Below are positions 1 through 8,206 of a DNA stretch of 64,000 nt, piece by piece. How positions within the stretch are numbered: the stretch's first letter is position 1; every line of letters starts with the position of its first letter. Under the pieces are notes generated by a model. The model searched no databases, was not told the DNA's origin, and worked only from the letters and a program-made list of their open reading frames with translations. The translations under genes were made by a program, and so were the position numbers. The stretch comes from Oceanospirillum sanctuarii (GTDB taxonomy: Bacteria; Pseudomonadota; Gammaproteobacteria; Pseudomonadales; Halomonadaceae), in contig NZ_MTBA01000006.1 in assembly GCF_002150805.1 (NCBI RefSeq), positions 1 through 64,000 of the forward strand, written 5' to 3'.

Positions 1-126
1 CCAGAGCCAACTCCTGAGCCGGAACCAACTCCTGAGCCGGAACCAACTCCTGAGCCTGAGCCAACGCCTGAGCCAGAGCCAACGCCTGAGCCAGAGCCAA
101 CTCCAGAGCCGGAACCAACTCCTGAG
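1..126 (+). repeat. 18-bp in-frame tandem repeat encoding PEPTPE, seven visible copies
   Basis: Seven consecutive 18-bp units of the form CCN-GAR-CCA-ACN-CCN-GAG run from the left edge to base 126. They differ only at a few synonymous positions. Because the unit length is a multiple of three, gain or loss of copies would lengthen or shorten a stiff proline-rich linker without breaking the frame. The array continues beyond the window, so the total copy number is unknown. Confidence 0.95.
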
Positions 127-1575
127 CAGGCAGCAGGTGAATATCGTGTAGCTGTTGCTACTCCATCATTACGCAGAAAATTTAATATTACATCTGAGAG
201 TAATAAAGATGTGTCTTTGCAGATGTTGGATGGGAAGGTTTACCGAATTGAAGATAAGAACTCGAATAGCAGTGAACTTCTGATTGCTACCAGTGAGATC
301 ACTCAAACCACTAAAACAGATGATCACAACACGTATGGCTGGGGTTATTGGACAAGTTTTACTCATAACAACAGCAACATTGAAGGCAATCTGTTCTACT
401 TTTTTGTAGATAGCCTCAATACACCTGATTTGACCTCCCAGGCTTTTGTCAATCAGGTCGCTGAGTTCTCTTTTGCTGGTGGTTATGCGATCGATGCCTC
501 AGGAAGTTCTGCATACGATTTAAGTGAGTCCACCATGAGTGTTAACTTCAGCAGTGGCGGTTTCTCTACAACATTGAGCGCAGTATCAGAGGCTGCAGAG
601 TGGAGTGCGTTGGGTAGCGGAAATTTATCAGACCTTTCCAACCTCAATTTGTCAGGTTCAGTGATTTATTCTGATCAATCCAATGCAGACGTTGCTGGTC
701 TTTGGGATTTGATGTGGGGAGGAGATGAAGGCCAGCTTCTGGGAGGGAGTTTTAAACTGAGCGGTGGCAAAGGGAGATCCAGCGATTACATTGAAGGGGT
801 TGCGGCTTTTGATTCTGATTTAATTGTTTTCGATACTGCAGCAGAGCAGAACAATGCCACCACTTTCGGCCTGATCTCCACTCAATGGGGTGATGCTGGT
901 TCACAGGGAACTGACCTGTTTGCAATAACCTCGCAGACCACTTCTTCAATCACTGAAGAGTTGTATATTAATTCAAATGGCGCTTTACAGTCTTTTGAAA
1001 CCGGAAGCTCCTGGATCACTTTGACCAATGATCAGCTTGCATTGGTCGAGTCCGGATCCACAACACTGTCAGATGGTTCAGAGGTTAACTGGGGGCGCTG
1101 GGGAAGTCTTCAGGCAGCAGACTATGAGGGCACAACAGAGAACCTGCAGCAGCTTCACTATATGTTAGCATCTAATCTGACATCATCTGATGTGCTGGCA
1201 GCCAAAACAGGTACTGTCAGTTACAGTCTGATTGATGGAACAACGCCGACAATGATCGCATCGGATGGCACAGTAAGTTTGGCTAGTCTTGATTCAATGA
1301 CGATCGGTGTTGATTTTGATAATGACTCTATGAATGTTTCGATGCAGGTATCTTCCGAAACACTGGGTGGTGTGCTTTCTGCATCAGGTTCCGGGCATTT
1401 AGACAGCTTTACCGGTTCCGGTGTCAGTTTGGATGTATCCGGAGCGACCACCGGCACGGGTAATATTCAGGGGCAGTTTGTTGGAGCCGATGCGGAAGGG
1501 ATTATGAGCCTGTATGAACTGAATACTGCTGCAGGTGATATCAGTGGAACCTCTTTGTTGGAACAAGCTCGCTAA
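1..1575 (+). CDS. C-terminal part of a large repeat-bearing surface or secreted protein (partial, 5' end outside window)
   Basis: The frame is open from base 1, so the gene begins upstream of the window; 524 residues are visible. It opens with a Pro-Glu-Thr linker of seven PEPTPE units, then about 480 residues rich in Ser, Gly, Thr and Asp, with almost no Cys and alternating hydrophobic residues typical of secreted beta structure. Two related halves are apparent: WGYW near residue 115 and WGRW near residue 365, each followed by beta-strand pairs; the second ends in a GQFVGADAEGI stretch resembling the last strands of transferrin-binding-protein-like barrels. I do not recognise a named family. 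In related bacteria a FecR-domain protein often sits beside a CHASE2 cyclase, so a FecR or LysM N-terminus off the left edge is possible; that is inference. Function unknown. Confidence 0.75.
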   Translation, partial: PEPTPEPEPTPEPEPTPEPEPTPEPEPTPEPEPTPEPEPTPEQAAGEYRVAVATPSLRRKFNITSESNKDVSLQMLDGKVYRIEDKNSNSSELLIATSEITQTTKTDDHNTYGWGYWTSFTHNNSNIEGNLFYFFVDSLNTPDLTSQAFVNQVAEFSFAGGYAIDASGSSAYDLSESTMSVNFSSGGFSTTLSAVSEAAEWSALGSGNLSDLSNLNLSGSVIYSDQSNADVAGLWDLMWGGDEGQLLGGSFKLSGGKGRSSDYIEGVAAFDSDLIVFDTAAEQNNATTFGLISTQWGDAGSQGTDLFAITSQTTSSITEELYINSNGALQSFETGSSWITLTNDQLALVESGSTTLSDGSEVNWGRWGSLQAADYEGTTENLQQLHYMLASNLTSSDVLAAKTGTVSYSLIDGTTPTMIASDGTVSLASLDSMTIGVDFDNDSMNVSMQVSSETLGGVLSASGSGHLDSFTGSGVSLDVSGATTGTGNIQGQFVGADAEGIMSLYELNTAAGDISGTSLLEQAR

Positions 1576-1635
1576 AGAGGCGGGGGTACATCGTCGCATT
1601 GTTCGATTAAGTGAATAGGGTGATCCTGAAACAAC

Positions 1636-1665
1636 AAAAAGCCGGAGAAATTACTCCGGCTTTTT
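1636..1665. terminator. Bidirectional rho-independent terminator
   Basis: A 7-bp GC-rich stem (GCCGGAG/CTCCGGC) with a 6-nt loop is flanked by A5 on the left and T5 on the right. It lies between two convergent genes and can end transcription from both sides. Confidence 0.9.
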
Positions 1666-1691
1666 CGTTTCTGTCGCTTAGTCTTGCAGGG

Positions 1692-3908
1692 CTATTTACT
1701 TGTGTGGGTAAAAACGCCATCCCAGTCTGCGCCGGGAGGGTTCTCGCGGTAGAGTTCGATGCGCTCCAGATATACTTCGTAAATCATGCGAGAATCCGCT
1801 GCTAACAGCTCTTTAAAGATACGCTCTGCGTAGCCCCACTCCTGTTGTCGGAAGTGTGTTAGTGCCTGACTGTAGCGCTCCAGCAGTTGTTTGGTTTCTG
1901 CTTCAACCTCTTCCTTCAGCGCAATCGGCTCAAAAATAGCCACAGGCTCGTGTTTACCTTTCACTTTAACAAGATCAAGCTCACGGTAGAGATAGTCGTC
2001 AGCAGCCGCTGCTGTGGTCTCACTGACCATGAGATCCACACCATATTGTTTCGTGAGTCCTTCCAGTCGAGAGCCAAGGTTAACGGCATCACCCAGAACG
2101 GTGTAAGCCATACGGAATTCAGATCCCATGTTGCCGACGTTCATCGGGCCGGTATTCAGACCTACGCCGATCTTTAATTCGGGCCAGCCGCGTTTCTTAA
2201 ACTCTGGTCCCAGCTCCTTCATGATCTGAATCATTCGAAGACCTGCTTCAACCCCGTGTTTGGCATGCATAGGATCTTTCAGGGGAGCTCCCCAGAAGGC
2301 CATGATGGCATCTCCCATATACTTGTCGATGGTGCCCCGGTATTCATGAATCACACCTGTCATCGGCGTCAGGAAGGCGTTCATCAGGCGGGTCAGCTCT
2401 TCAGGGTTGAGTCCTTCTGAAATTGTTGTGAAGCCACGAACATCAGAAAAGAGCACGGTCATTTCCCGGCTTTCACCCTCCAGAGAGATGCTGCCAGGAT
2501 CATCATTCATCTCATCAACCAGCTCCGGCGGTACATATTGTCCGAACAGGCGGGTCAGTTGGCGTTTACCTCTGGACTCAACAAGATAACCATAAGCCAG
2601 TTGGTAGGCGATAATCAGAGCGCTGAGCAGGACAGGCGTTGCCAGTGGGAATACCCACTTATAATCTGTCCAAAGTAGCAGGTTGCCATACCAGATACCG
2701 GTAAAGATCAGAGATGAGCCGATCAGAATCGGAAGTGGGTTGAGTTTCGGCAGGGCGAACGTCAATAATAGTCCCAGAATGGTTAGTACCAGAATTTCAC
2801 CACCAATGGTGTAGGTGGGCTGGTGTTTAAAGGACTGGTGGAGAATACCTGCAATCAGGTTCGCGTGTACTTCTACCCCGGGATAAACACTCTGGACTGG
2901 CGTGGTTCGCAGGTCCAGGAGGCCCGGAGCACTTGCGCCAAGGAGGACGATAGCCCCCTGAAGCTTTTCTTTTGGCACCGTTTGTTTAAAGACATCGATG
3001 ACAGAGATGTACTCAAAAGTTCCCCGACCGCCGTAGTAGGGCACGAGCGCGCCGGTTTGGTTATCCACAGGAATGCGGAAACCACCAACATCGAGTGCTT
3101 CCAGAATGGGGTTCGTCTCATCCCCACTCATAATAAATTCTACCGGCGGCATTCCCAGCACGCTTCGGACAACGCCCAGTGACAGAGACTGGTAATAGTT
3201 ACCTTTGTACTCCTGAATCATAGGCACACGGCGGAATACCCCGTCCTGATCAACGAGGGGGTTATCAAAAAATCCTGCCGACAGGGCATTGGCCTGGTGA
3301 ATAGGTTGATTACCGGAAAAGCGCTCAGCTTTGGGTATCGGTAGCAGTGTTGGCGGAAGAGGGCTATTGATAGGTAGTGGTTCAGGCAATACGCCTACTG
3401 AGGGCGTTGCCTCCTCCGACTCGCGATCCAGATAAAACCCAAGAATGGCGGGAGTCTGGCTGAGAATTTCTGCCAACTGCCGGTCACCGTCCATTGACTC
3501 CAGTAAGGGGGAGATCGTTGGTGTCAGTTCTGGTTGCTCTTCCATTAATCGCTGGAGAACCTCCATTGCGCCACGTCGATCGGGTTCAGGAAAAACAATA
3601 TCGAAGCCCAGTGCGCTGATGCCGTATTCGCCAAACAGAACATAGAGCAGTTCGGCAACATACTCCCTTGGCCAGGGGAATTGACCGATCTCCCGCAGGC
3701 TGTCCTCATCGATATCGATAATCAGAATCTGTGGGTCACCCTCTTTGGGGAGTGTCATATTGATGCGAATATCGTAGGCGATCTGTTCCAGTCGGTTGAA
3801 CAAACCGATATTCCAGTAGCCAATTGAGTGAAGCAGAAAGACAGCAAGGATGGCGAGACTACCCAGAGGTCGAATCAAGGGCGCAAGAGCTTTTTTTAGC
3901 GAGTCCAT
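1692..3908 (-). CDS. CHASE2-domain class III adenylate cyclase, membrane protein
   Basis: 738 residues. A first membrane segment (about 13-33) leads to a periplasmic CHASE2 sensor domain (about 40-350), then three membrane segments (about 370-440) and a cytoplasmic class III cyclase domain (about 480-665). The metal-binding aspartates D489 (FSDVRGF) and D533 (YMGDAI) are present. K529 and D607 are the pair that selects adenine, and N610 and R614 match the transition-state residues, so the product should be cyclic AMP rather than cyclic GMP. A helical tail (about 670-715) looks TPR-like. The CHASE2 ligand is not known. The gene converges on the surface-protein gene and shares its terminator; linkage of such pairs suggests, but does not prove, a common role at the cell envelope. 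Confidence 0.9.
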   Translation of the reverse strand: MDSLKKALAPLIRPLGSLAILAVFLLHSIGYWNIGLFNRLEQIAYDIRINMTLPKEGDPQILIIDIDEDSLREIGQFPWPREYVAELLYVLFGEYGISALGFDIVFPEPDRRGAMEVLQRLMEEQPELTPTISPLLESMDGDRQLAEILSQTPAILGFYLDRESEEATPSVGVLPEPLPINSPLPPTLLPIPKAERFSGNQPIHQANALSAGFFDNPLVDQDGVFRRVPMIQEYKGNYYQSLSLGVVRSVLGMPPVEFIMSGDETNPILEALDVGGFRIPVDNQTGALVPYYGGRGTFEYISVIDVFKQTVPKEKLQGAIVLLGASAPGLLDLRTTPVQSVYPGVEVHANLIAGILHQSFKHQPTYTIGGEILVLTILGLLLTFALPKLNPLPILIGSSLIFTGIWYGNLLLWTDYKWVFPLATPVLLSALIIAYQLAYGYLVESRGKRQLTRLFGQYVPPELVDEMNDDPGSISLEGESREMTVLFSDVRGFTTISEGLNPEELTRLMNAFLTPMTGVIHEYRGTIDKYMGDAIMAFWGAPLKDPMHAKHGVEAGLRMIQIMKELGPEFKKRGWPELKIGVGLNTGPMNVGNMGSEFRMAYTVLGDAVNLGSRLEGLTKQYGVDLMVSETTAAAADDYLYRELDLVKVKGKHEPVAIFEPIALKEEVEAETKQLLERYSQALTHFRQQEWGYAERIFKELLAADSRMIYEVYLERIELYRENPPGADWDGVFTHTSK

Positions 3909-4096
3909 GGCAGACGGGTCTTTATCATGTGATTGTTTTTTCTGAGCATACTATACAACACGGCATAATGCGGTATCGGGATGCCATTTCCTTTTCAGGT
4001 CAGTCTCTTCTTCAGGTGCGCAGATGAATGCAGAGAGGTAGTTTTCTGATCGTTTGAAAGAAAAGGGCGCGGATTACAGATAAGGAATTGCAGGCA

Positions 4097-4128
4097 TAAA
4101 AAAAGCCGCTTCATTAGAAGCGGCTTTT
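4097..4128 (-). terminator. Terminator of the downstream tRNA-Met copy
   Basis: Stem GCCGCTTC/GAAGCGGC with a short ATTA loop, extended by A/T pairs. On the minus strand it is followed by a run of T. It starts 8 bases past the CCA end of the tRNA. The stem sequence is the same as in the terminator of the second copy. Confidence 0.9.
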
Positions 4129-4135
4129 CAGAATA

Positions 4136-4212
4136 TGGTGGCTATGGCGGGACTTGAACCTGCGACCCCAGCATTATGAGTGCTGTGCTCTAACCAACTG
4201 AGCTACATAGCC
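4136..4212 (-). tRNA. tRNA-Met (CAT), elongator type, copy 2 in transcription order
   Basis: 77 nt including an encoded CCA. The acceptor stem is GGCTATG/CATAGCC and the anticodon loop is CTCATAA, giving anticodon CAT. The sequence is close to the elongator tRNA-Met of E. coli, and it has a normal paired first acceptor base pair, unlike initiator tRNA. A tRNA-Ile with lysidine-modified CAT is the alternative, but the overall similarity favours elongator Met. It is identical in sequence to the copy at 4373-4449. Confidence 0.95.
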
Positions 4213-4253
4213 AAACTTGATTGAACCTTTCGGTTCGTCAGCAAGTGGCGCAA

Positions 4254-4282
4254 ATTATCTTTACTTCGCTGTGTTGTGTCAA
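4254..4282 (-). promoter_or_regulatory. Sigma-70 promoter for tRNA-Met copy at 4136-4212
   Basis: On the minus strand a perfect TTGACA -35 box (4277-4282) and a GATAAT -10 box (4254-4259) are separated by 17 bp. The bases after the -10 are GC-rich (TTGCGCCA), as in growth-rate and ppGpp-controlled stable RNA promoters. The predicted start lies about 35 bases upstream of the mature tRNA. Confidence 0.8.
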
Positions 4283-4335
4283 GCTGAAATTAAAATAAAT
4301 TCAGAAAAAACAACAAGATAGCTTTTGCAGTAAAG

Positions 4336-4366
4336 AAAAAAGCCGCTTCAGATGAAGCGGCTTTTT
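4336..4366 (-). terminator. Terminator of the upstream tRNA-Met copy
   Basis: Stem GCCGCTTC/GAAGCGGC with loop AGAT and flanking A and T runs, directly after the tRNA at 4373-4449. It separates the two tRNA genes, so each is a complete transcription unit. Confidence 0.9.
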
Positions 4367-4372
4367 AAAATA

Positions 4373-4449
4373 TGGTGGCTATGGCGGGACTTGAACCTGC
4401 GACCCCAGCATTATGAGTGCTGTGCTCTAACCAACTGAGCTACATAGCC
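4373..4449 (-). tRNA. tRNA-Met (CAT), elongator type, copy 1 in transcription order
   Basis: 77 nt including encoded CCA, identical to the copy at 4136-4212, anticodon CAT in a CTCATAA loop. It lies 81 bp downstream of the ychF stop codon but has its own promoter-like sequence in that gap. Confidence 0.95.
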
Positions 4450-4463
4450 ATTTGCGGGAGCAG

Positions 4464-4491
4464 ATTATACTGTAAATCACTCCCGCTGCAA
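4464..4491 (-). promoter_or_regulatory. Sigma-70 promoter for tRNA-Met copy at 4373-4449
   Basis: Minus strand: a perfect TATAAT -10 box (4464-4469), preceded at 16 bp by TTGCAG (4486-4491) and followed by a GC-rich discriminator CTGCTCCCGC. The layout matches the promoter of the second copy, although the -35 box is weaker. Confidence 0.65.
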
Positions 4492-4530
4492 GCAATAATT
4501 TGCTTGTTTTTCGCGTTACCGTTTCAATTA

Positions 4531-5622
4531 TTAAACATTGAAGCGGAAATGCACCACATCGCCATCTTTCAGGATGTAGTCTTTACCTTCAAGACGCCAT
4601 TTGCCGGCTTCTTTAGCACCCTGTTCACCTTTGAATTCGATGAAGTCATCGTAACCAACAACTTCTGCGCGAATAAAGCCGCGTTGGAAGTCGGTGTGGA
4701 TAACGCCAGCGCCTTCAGGAGCGGTCGCGCCGATTTTAACGGTCCAGGCGCGAACCTCTTTAACACCTGCGGTGAAGTAGGTCTGCAGACCCAGCAGGCC
4801 ATAACCGGCACGGATTACACGATCCAGACCCGCTTCTTCCATGCCCAGATCAGCCAGGAACATATCGCGTTCTTCATCATCCAGCTCAGCGATTTCTGCT
4901 TCCAGTTTGTTACAAACCGGAACGACGATTGCGCCTTCTTCTGCAGCGATGTCTTTAACCACATCCAGATACGGGTTGTCTTCGAAGCCGTCTTCATCAA
5001 CATTCGCGATGTACATGGTTGGTTTAACGGTCAGGAAGTTGTACGAACGCAGCAGTTTTTTCTCATCATCGTTCAGGCCAAAGCTACGCAGCGGCTTACC
5101 TTCAGCCAGGTGCGGCTGAATTTTTTCCAGCAGGGCTTTTTGGGTCTGAGCTTCTTTGTCACCGCCTTTGGCAATCTTAGTCAGACGGTGGATCGCTTTA
5201 TCCACAGAGTCCATATCTGCAAGAGCCAGTTCCATGTTGATGATCTCGATGTCCTGAGCCGGATCAACACGGTTAGCAACGTGGATTACATTTTCGTTGT
5301 CAAAGCAGCGAACAACGTGAGCGATAGCGTCAGTTTCGCGGATGTTAGCCAGGAATTTGTTACCCAAGCCTTCACCTTTGGAAGCGCCTTCTACCAAGCC
5401 TGCGATATCTACAAACTCCATAGTCGTTGGCAGAACACGCTCTGGGTTTACGATTTCAGCCAGCGCATCAAGACGGGGATCGGGCATAGGCACGATACCA
5501 GTGTTGGGCTCGATGGTGCAGAAAGGGAAGTTCTCGGCATCGATGCCGGATTTGGTCAAAGCATTAAACAGCGTCGATTTACCTACGTTTGGTAGGCCGA
5601 CAATACCGCAGTTAAAACCCAT
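4531..5622 (-). CDS. ychF: Redox-regulated ribosome-associated ATPase YchF (OLA1/Obg family)
   Basis: 363 residues, the usual length. The P-loop GLPNVGKST is at residues 9-17, and the C-terminus forms the TGS domain (about 278-361) that contacts RNA or ribosomes. YchF is the Obg-family member that prefers ATP over GTP; it binds ribosomes and affects oxidative stress responses. An AGGATC ribosome site stands about 8 bases before the ATG. It follows pth by 96 bp on the same strand, the pth-ychF order seen across Gammaproteobacteria. Confidence 0.97.
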   Translation of the reverse strand: MGFNCGIVGLPNVGKSTLFNALTKSGIDAENFPFCTIEPNTGIVPMPDPRLDALAEIVNPERVLPTTMEFVDIAGLVEGASKGEGLGNKFLANIRETDAIAHVVRCFDNENVIHVANRVDPAQDIEIINMELALADMDSVDKAIHRLTKIAKGGDKEAQTQKALLEKIQPHLAEGKPLRSFGLNDDEKKLLRSYNFLTVKPTMYIANVDEDGFEDNPYLDVVKDIAAEEGAIVVPVCNKLEAEIAELDDEERDMFLADLGMEEAGLDRVIRAGYGLLGLQTYFTAGVKEVRAWTVKIGATAPEGAGVIHTDFQRGFIRAEVVGYDDFIEFKGEQGAKEAGKWRLEGKDYILKDGDVVHFRFNV

Positions 5623-5718
5623 GATGATGATCCTGATATGCGTGGTTGAACCGGCGCGTTTGCCTGCTCAAATAATGGCAGACAGAGTCCGGTAAGAAAC
5701 CGGCAGGGGGAGATGTGA

Positions 5719-6309
5719 TCAGGCGGATTTGAAGCTGTGCAGGCGGTTCATAGCAGCGGGCCATTGGCCTTTCACTGCATCGGGTAAGGCTCTTATGGCT
5801 TCATCGATACAGTCATCAATAGCGTGTTGCTCTGACTTAGGTGCCCGACCCAGCACATATCCGGTAACCTTATCGCTACTGCCCGGATGGCCGATTCCAA
5901 GCCGTAAACGGTTGAAACCTTTTTCATTACCAAGTTTGCTGATGATGTCCCGCAGACCATTATGGCCGCCGTGACCTCCGCCCTGTTTAAAGCGTGCTGT
6001 ACCCGGAGGAATATCCAGCTCATCGTGTGCGACCAGAATCGCAGCAGGGGGGATTTTGAAGAAACCGGCAACAGCAATCGTAGACTGACCGCTACGGTTC
6101 ATGAAGGTGGTGGGAATCAACAGATGAAGGCCTTTACCTTCAAAGCGGGCCTTGGCATAGAGCCCATGGTATTTCTTTTCGGGACGCAGGCTAGCACCGC
6201 AGTGTTTCGCCAGCGCCTCGACAAACCAGGCTCCGGCATTGTGACGGGTCTGCTCATACTCTGCTCCGGGATTGCCCAGACCAACGATTAGCTGAATACC
6301 TTCACTCAT
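5719..6309 (-). CDS. pth: Peptidyl-tRNA hydrolase
   Basis: 196 residues. The enzyme releases tRNA from peptidyl-tRNA that has dropped off the ribosome. The N-terminal VGLGNPG motif carries the substrate-binding Asn, RHNAG carries the catalytic His, HDELD the partner Asp, and [12 protein letters not shown] the second Asn-containing loop. A GAGG ribosome site lies close to the ATG. It is 31 bp downstream of rplY and probably cotranscribed with it. Confidence 0.97.
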   Translation of the reverse strand: MSEGIQLIVGLGNPGAEYEQTRHNAGAWFVEALAKHCGASLRPEKKYHGLYAKARFEGKGLHLLIPTTFMNRSGQSTIAVAGFFKIPPAAILVAHDELDIPPGTARFKQGGGHGGHNGLRDIISKLGNEKGFNRLRLGIGHPGSSDKVTGYVLGRAPKSEQHAIDDCIDEAIRALPDAVKGQWPAAMNRLHSFKSA

Positions 6310-6340
6310 ACCGAAACCTCGTTCAGAAAGTCAGCGTGGA

Positions 6341-6961
6341 TTACTCCTCGCCAGCTTCCTCTGCTTCTGCAGCAGCACCTTTAGGAGCGGCAACAGTTAC
6401 AACAGCTGCATCGTGATCTGCACCTTTGGTCAGCTCAACGATTTCTGCACCTGCTGGCAGTTTCAGGTCAGACAGGTGAACAGTCTGGCCTTTTTCAACT
6501 TTAGACATGTCTACGTTGATAGCAGCTGGCAGCTGGCTAGGCAGTGCGCGTACTTCAACTTCAGCTTTCTGGTGCTGAATCACGCCGCCCTGGGTTTTAA
6601 CACCTTTACAGTCAGCTTCGTTCAGGAAGTGAACAGGAACGTGAACAGTCACTTTGCAGTCTTCGCTTACACGCAGGAAGTCAGCGTGCAGGATAACTTC
6701 TTTGTACGGGTGACGTTGCAGGTCTTTCAGGATAACTTGCTCGTTATCACCGCCTTCAATGTTCAGTTCCAGGATGTGAGTGAAGAAAGCTTCGTTTTCC
6801 AGCTTTTTGAACAGCTCACGTTGCTCAACTGTAATTGCTACAGGCTCTTTACCCAGACCGTAAACGATCGCAGGAGTAGTACCTTCCAGACGACGCAGGC
6901 GGCGGCTCGCACCTTTCCCCTTGTCGCTGCGAACTACAGCATTCAATACGAAATCAGACAT
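6341..6961 (-). CDS. rplY: 50S ribosomal protein bL25, long CTC form
   Basis: 206 residues: an N-terminal 5S-rRNA-binding L25 domain (about 1-95) plus the C-terminal beta domain of the general-stress CTC form, ending in an Ala/Glu-rich tail. E. coli L25 has only the first domain (94 residues), whereas the long form is usual in Pseudomonas-like bacteria. A strong GAGGAA ribosome site precedes the ATG. It lies between prs and pth, as in Pseudomonas. Confidence 0.95.
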   Translation of the reverse strand: MSDFVLNAVVRSDKGKGASRRLRRLEGTTPAIVYGLGKEPVAITVEQRELFKKLENEAFFTHILELNIEGGDNEQVILKDLQRHPYKEVILHADFLRVSEDCKVTVHVPVHFLNEADCKGVKTQGGVIQHQKAEVEVRALPSQLPAAINVDMSKVEKGQTVHLSDLKLPAGAEIVELTKGADHDAAVVTVAAPKGAAAEAEEAGEE

Positions 6962-7021
6962 GTTTATTTCCTCAATTTATATAAAGTCAGCGCAGGTTAC
7001 CGCGACCAGAAACCTGCAGCA

Positions 7022-7049
7022 TTTTTCAAACAGATACCTGTTTTGAAAA
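7022..7049 (-). other. Hairpin in the prs-rplY spacer
   Basis: The minus strand reads TTTTCAAAACAG, a GTAT loop, then CTGTTTGAAAA: a stem with one bulge, in the 127-bp spacer 60 bases upstream of rplY. There is no following T run, so it is not a clear terminator. It could be a leader structure of rplY or an RNA processing site; neither can be settled from sequence. Confidence 0.4.
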
Positions 7050-7088
7050 TCGTTCAGCAAAGATGTTCAGCAATTAGCCTTGGGTTAA

Positions 7089-8033
7089 TTAGCGAAACAT
7101 GGCGCTGATGGATTCCTCGTTGCTGACACGGCGAACCGCTTCAGCCAGAAGACCGGAAAGCGTCAGTTGGCGGATCTTACCGCACTTCTGAGCTGCGTCA
7201 GTCAGAGGAATGGTGTCTGTGATGATCAGCTCATCCAGAACAGAATTACGGATATTGTCGATAGCCGGGCCAGACAGAACCGGGTGAGTTGCGTAAGCAA
7301 CAACACGCTTAGCACCATGGGATTTCAGGGCTTCTGCGGCTTTGCACAGAGTACCTGCAGTATCAACCATGTCATCAACCAGTACGCAGGTACGATCCTG
7401 AACGTCACCGATGATGTGCATAACCTGAGCTTCGTTTGCTTGTGGACGACGTTTGTCGATGATCGCCAGATCCGCATCATTCAGTTGCTTCGCGATAGCG
7501 CGGGCACGAACAACACCGCCAACGTCAGGAGATACAACAACCAGATCTTCGTAGTTCTGGCGCTCGATATCGTCCAGCAGAATTGGGGAGCCGTACACGT
7601 TGTCTACAGGAACATCGAAGAAGCCCTGAATCTGGTCAGCGTGCAGGTCAACAGTCAGAACGCGGTCAACACCAACAGCTACGATCATGTCAGCAACAAC
7701 TTTAGCGCTGATAGGTACACGAGCTGAGCGAACGCGGCGATCCTGACGGGCATAGCCGTAGTAAGGAATAACAGCGGTGATACGCTGTGCAGATGCACGA
7801 CGCAGTGCATCAACCATCAGGATCAGTTCCATCAGGTTATCGTTGGTAGGTACACAAGTAGACTGAATAACAAAAACGTCTTTACCACGAACGTTCTCGT
7901 TGATTTCAACAGCCATCTCGCCGTCACTGAATTGACCAACCGTGGCATCGCCCAGACGAATGTCTAAACAATCAACAACTTTGCTGGCTAACTGGGGGTT
8001 TGCATTCCCCGTGAACACCATTAATTTTGACAC
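7089..8033 (-). CDS. prs: Ribose-phosphate pyrophosphokinase (PRPP synthase)
   Basis: 314 residues. The enzyme makes 5-phosphoribosyl-1-pyrophosphate from ribose 5-phosphate and ATP for nucleotide, His, Trp and NAD synthesis; the hisG and hisD genes near the right edge use this product. The [11 protein letters not shown] catalytic flexible-loop region and the PRPP-binding [13 protein letters not shown] motif are present. The start is GTG (residues read VSKLMVF), with AAAGG about 8 bases upstream; no ATG fits the family start better. It follows tRNA-Gln by 86 bp. Confidence 0.97.
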   Translation of the reverse strand: MSKLMVFTGNANPQLASKVVDCLDIRLGDATVGQFSDGEMAVEINENVRGKDVFVIQSTCVPTNDNLMELILMVDALRRASAQRITAVIPYYGYARQDRRVRSARVPISAKVVADMIVAVGVDRVLTVDLHADQIQGFFDVPVDNVYGSPILLDDIERQNYEDLVVVSPDVGGVVRARAIAKQLNDADLAIIDKRRPQANEAQVMHIIGDVQDRTCVLVDDMVDTAGTLCKAAEALKSHGAKRVVAYATHPVLSGPAIDNIRNSVLDELIITDTIPLTDAAQKCGKIRQLTLSGLLAEAVRRVSNEESISAMFR

Positions 8034-8119
8034 GTGTAACTACCTTTGGATTCAGTCTGACGGGAGTAAATGCGGGCCGGGTCTGCAGTTCTTATGACTG
8101 TCATACCAGAAAACAGAAA

Positions 8120-8194
8120 TGGCTGGGGTACCAGGATTCGAACCTGGGGATGCTGGAATCAGAATCCAGTGCCTTACCGCTTGGCGATACCCCA
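8120..8194 (-). tRNA. tRNA-Gln (CTG)
   Basis: 75 nt with encoded CCA. Acceptor stem TGGGGTA/TACCCCA, discriminator G, anticodon loop TTCTGAT, anticodon CTG. The weak first U-A pair is typical of glutamine tRNA. It begins 12 bp after the ispE stop codon with no room for its own promoter, so it is processed from an ispE-tRNA-prs transcript. Confidence 0.97.
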
Positions 8195-8206
8195 ACTTTA
8201 TACCGA

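Noticed and set aside
1-126. Repeat array considered as a CRISPR
   Set aside because: The units are contiguous without spacers, 18 bp long, in frame and translated as PEPTPE.
4417-5595. 392-codon open frame on the plus strand
   Set aside because: It lies wholly antisense to ychF, starts inside a tRNA gene, and its amino-acid make-up (many Phe, Gln, Val, Asn) is that of a complement of a conserved gene.
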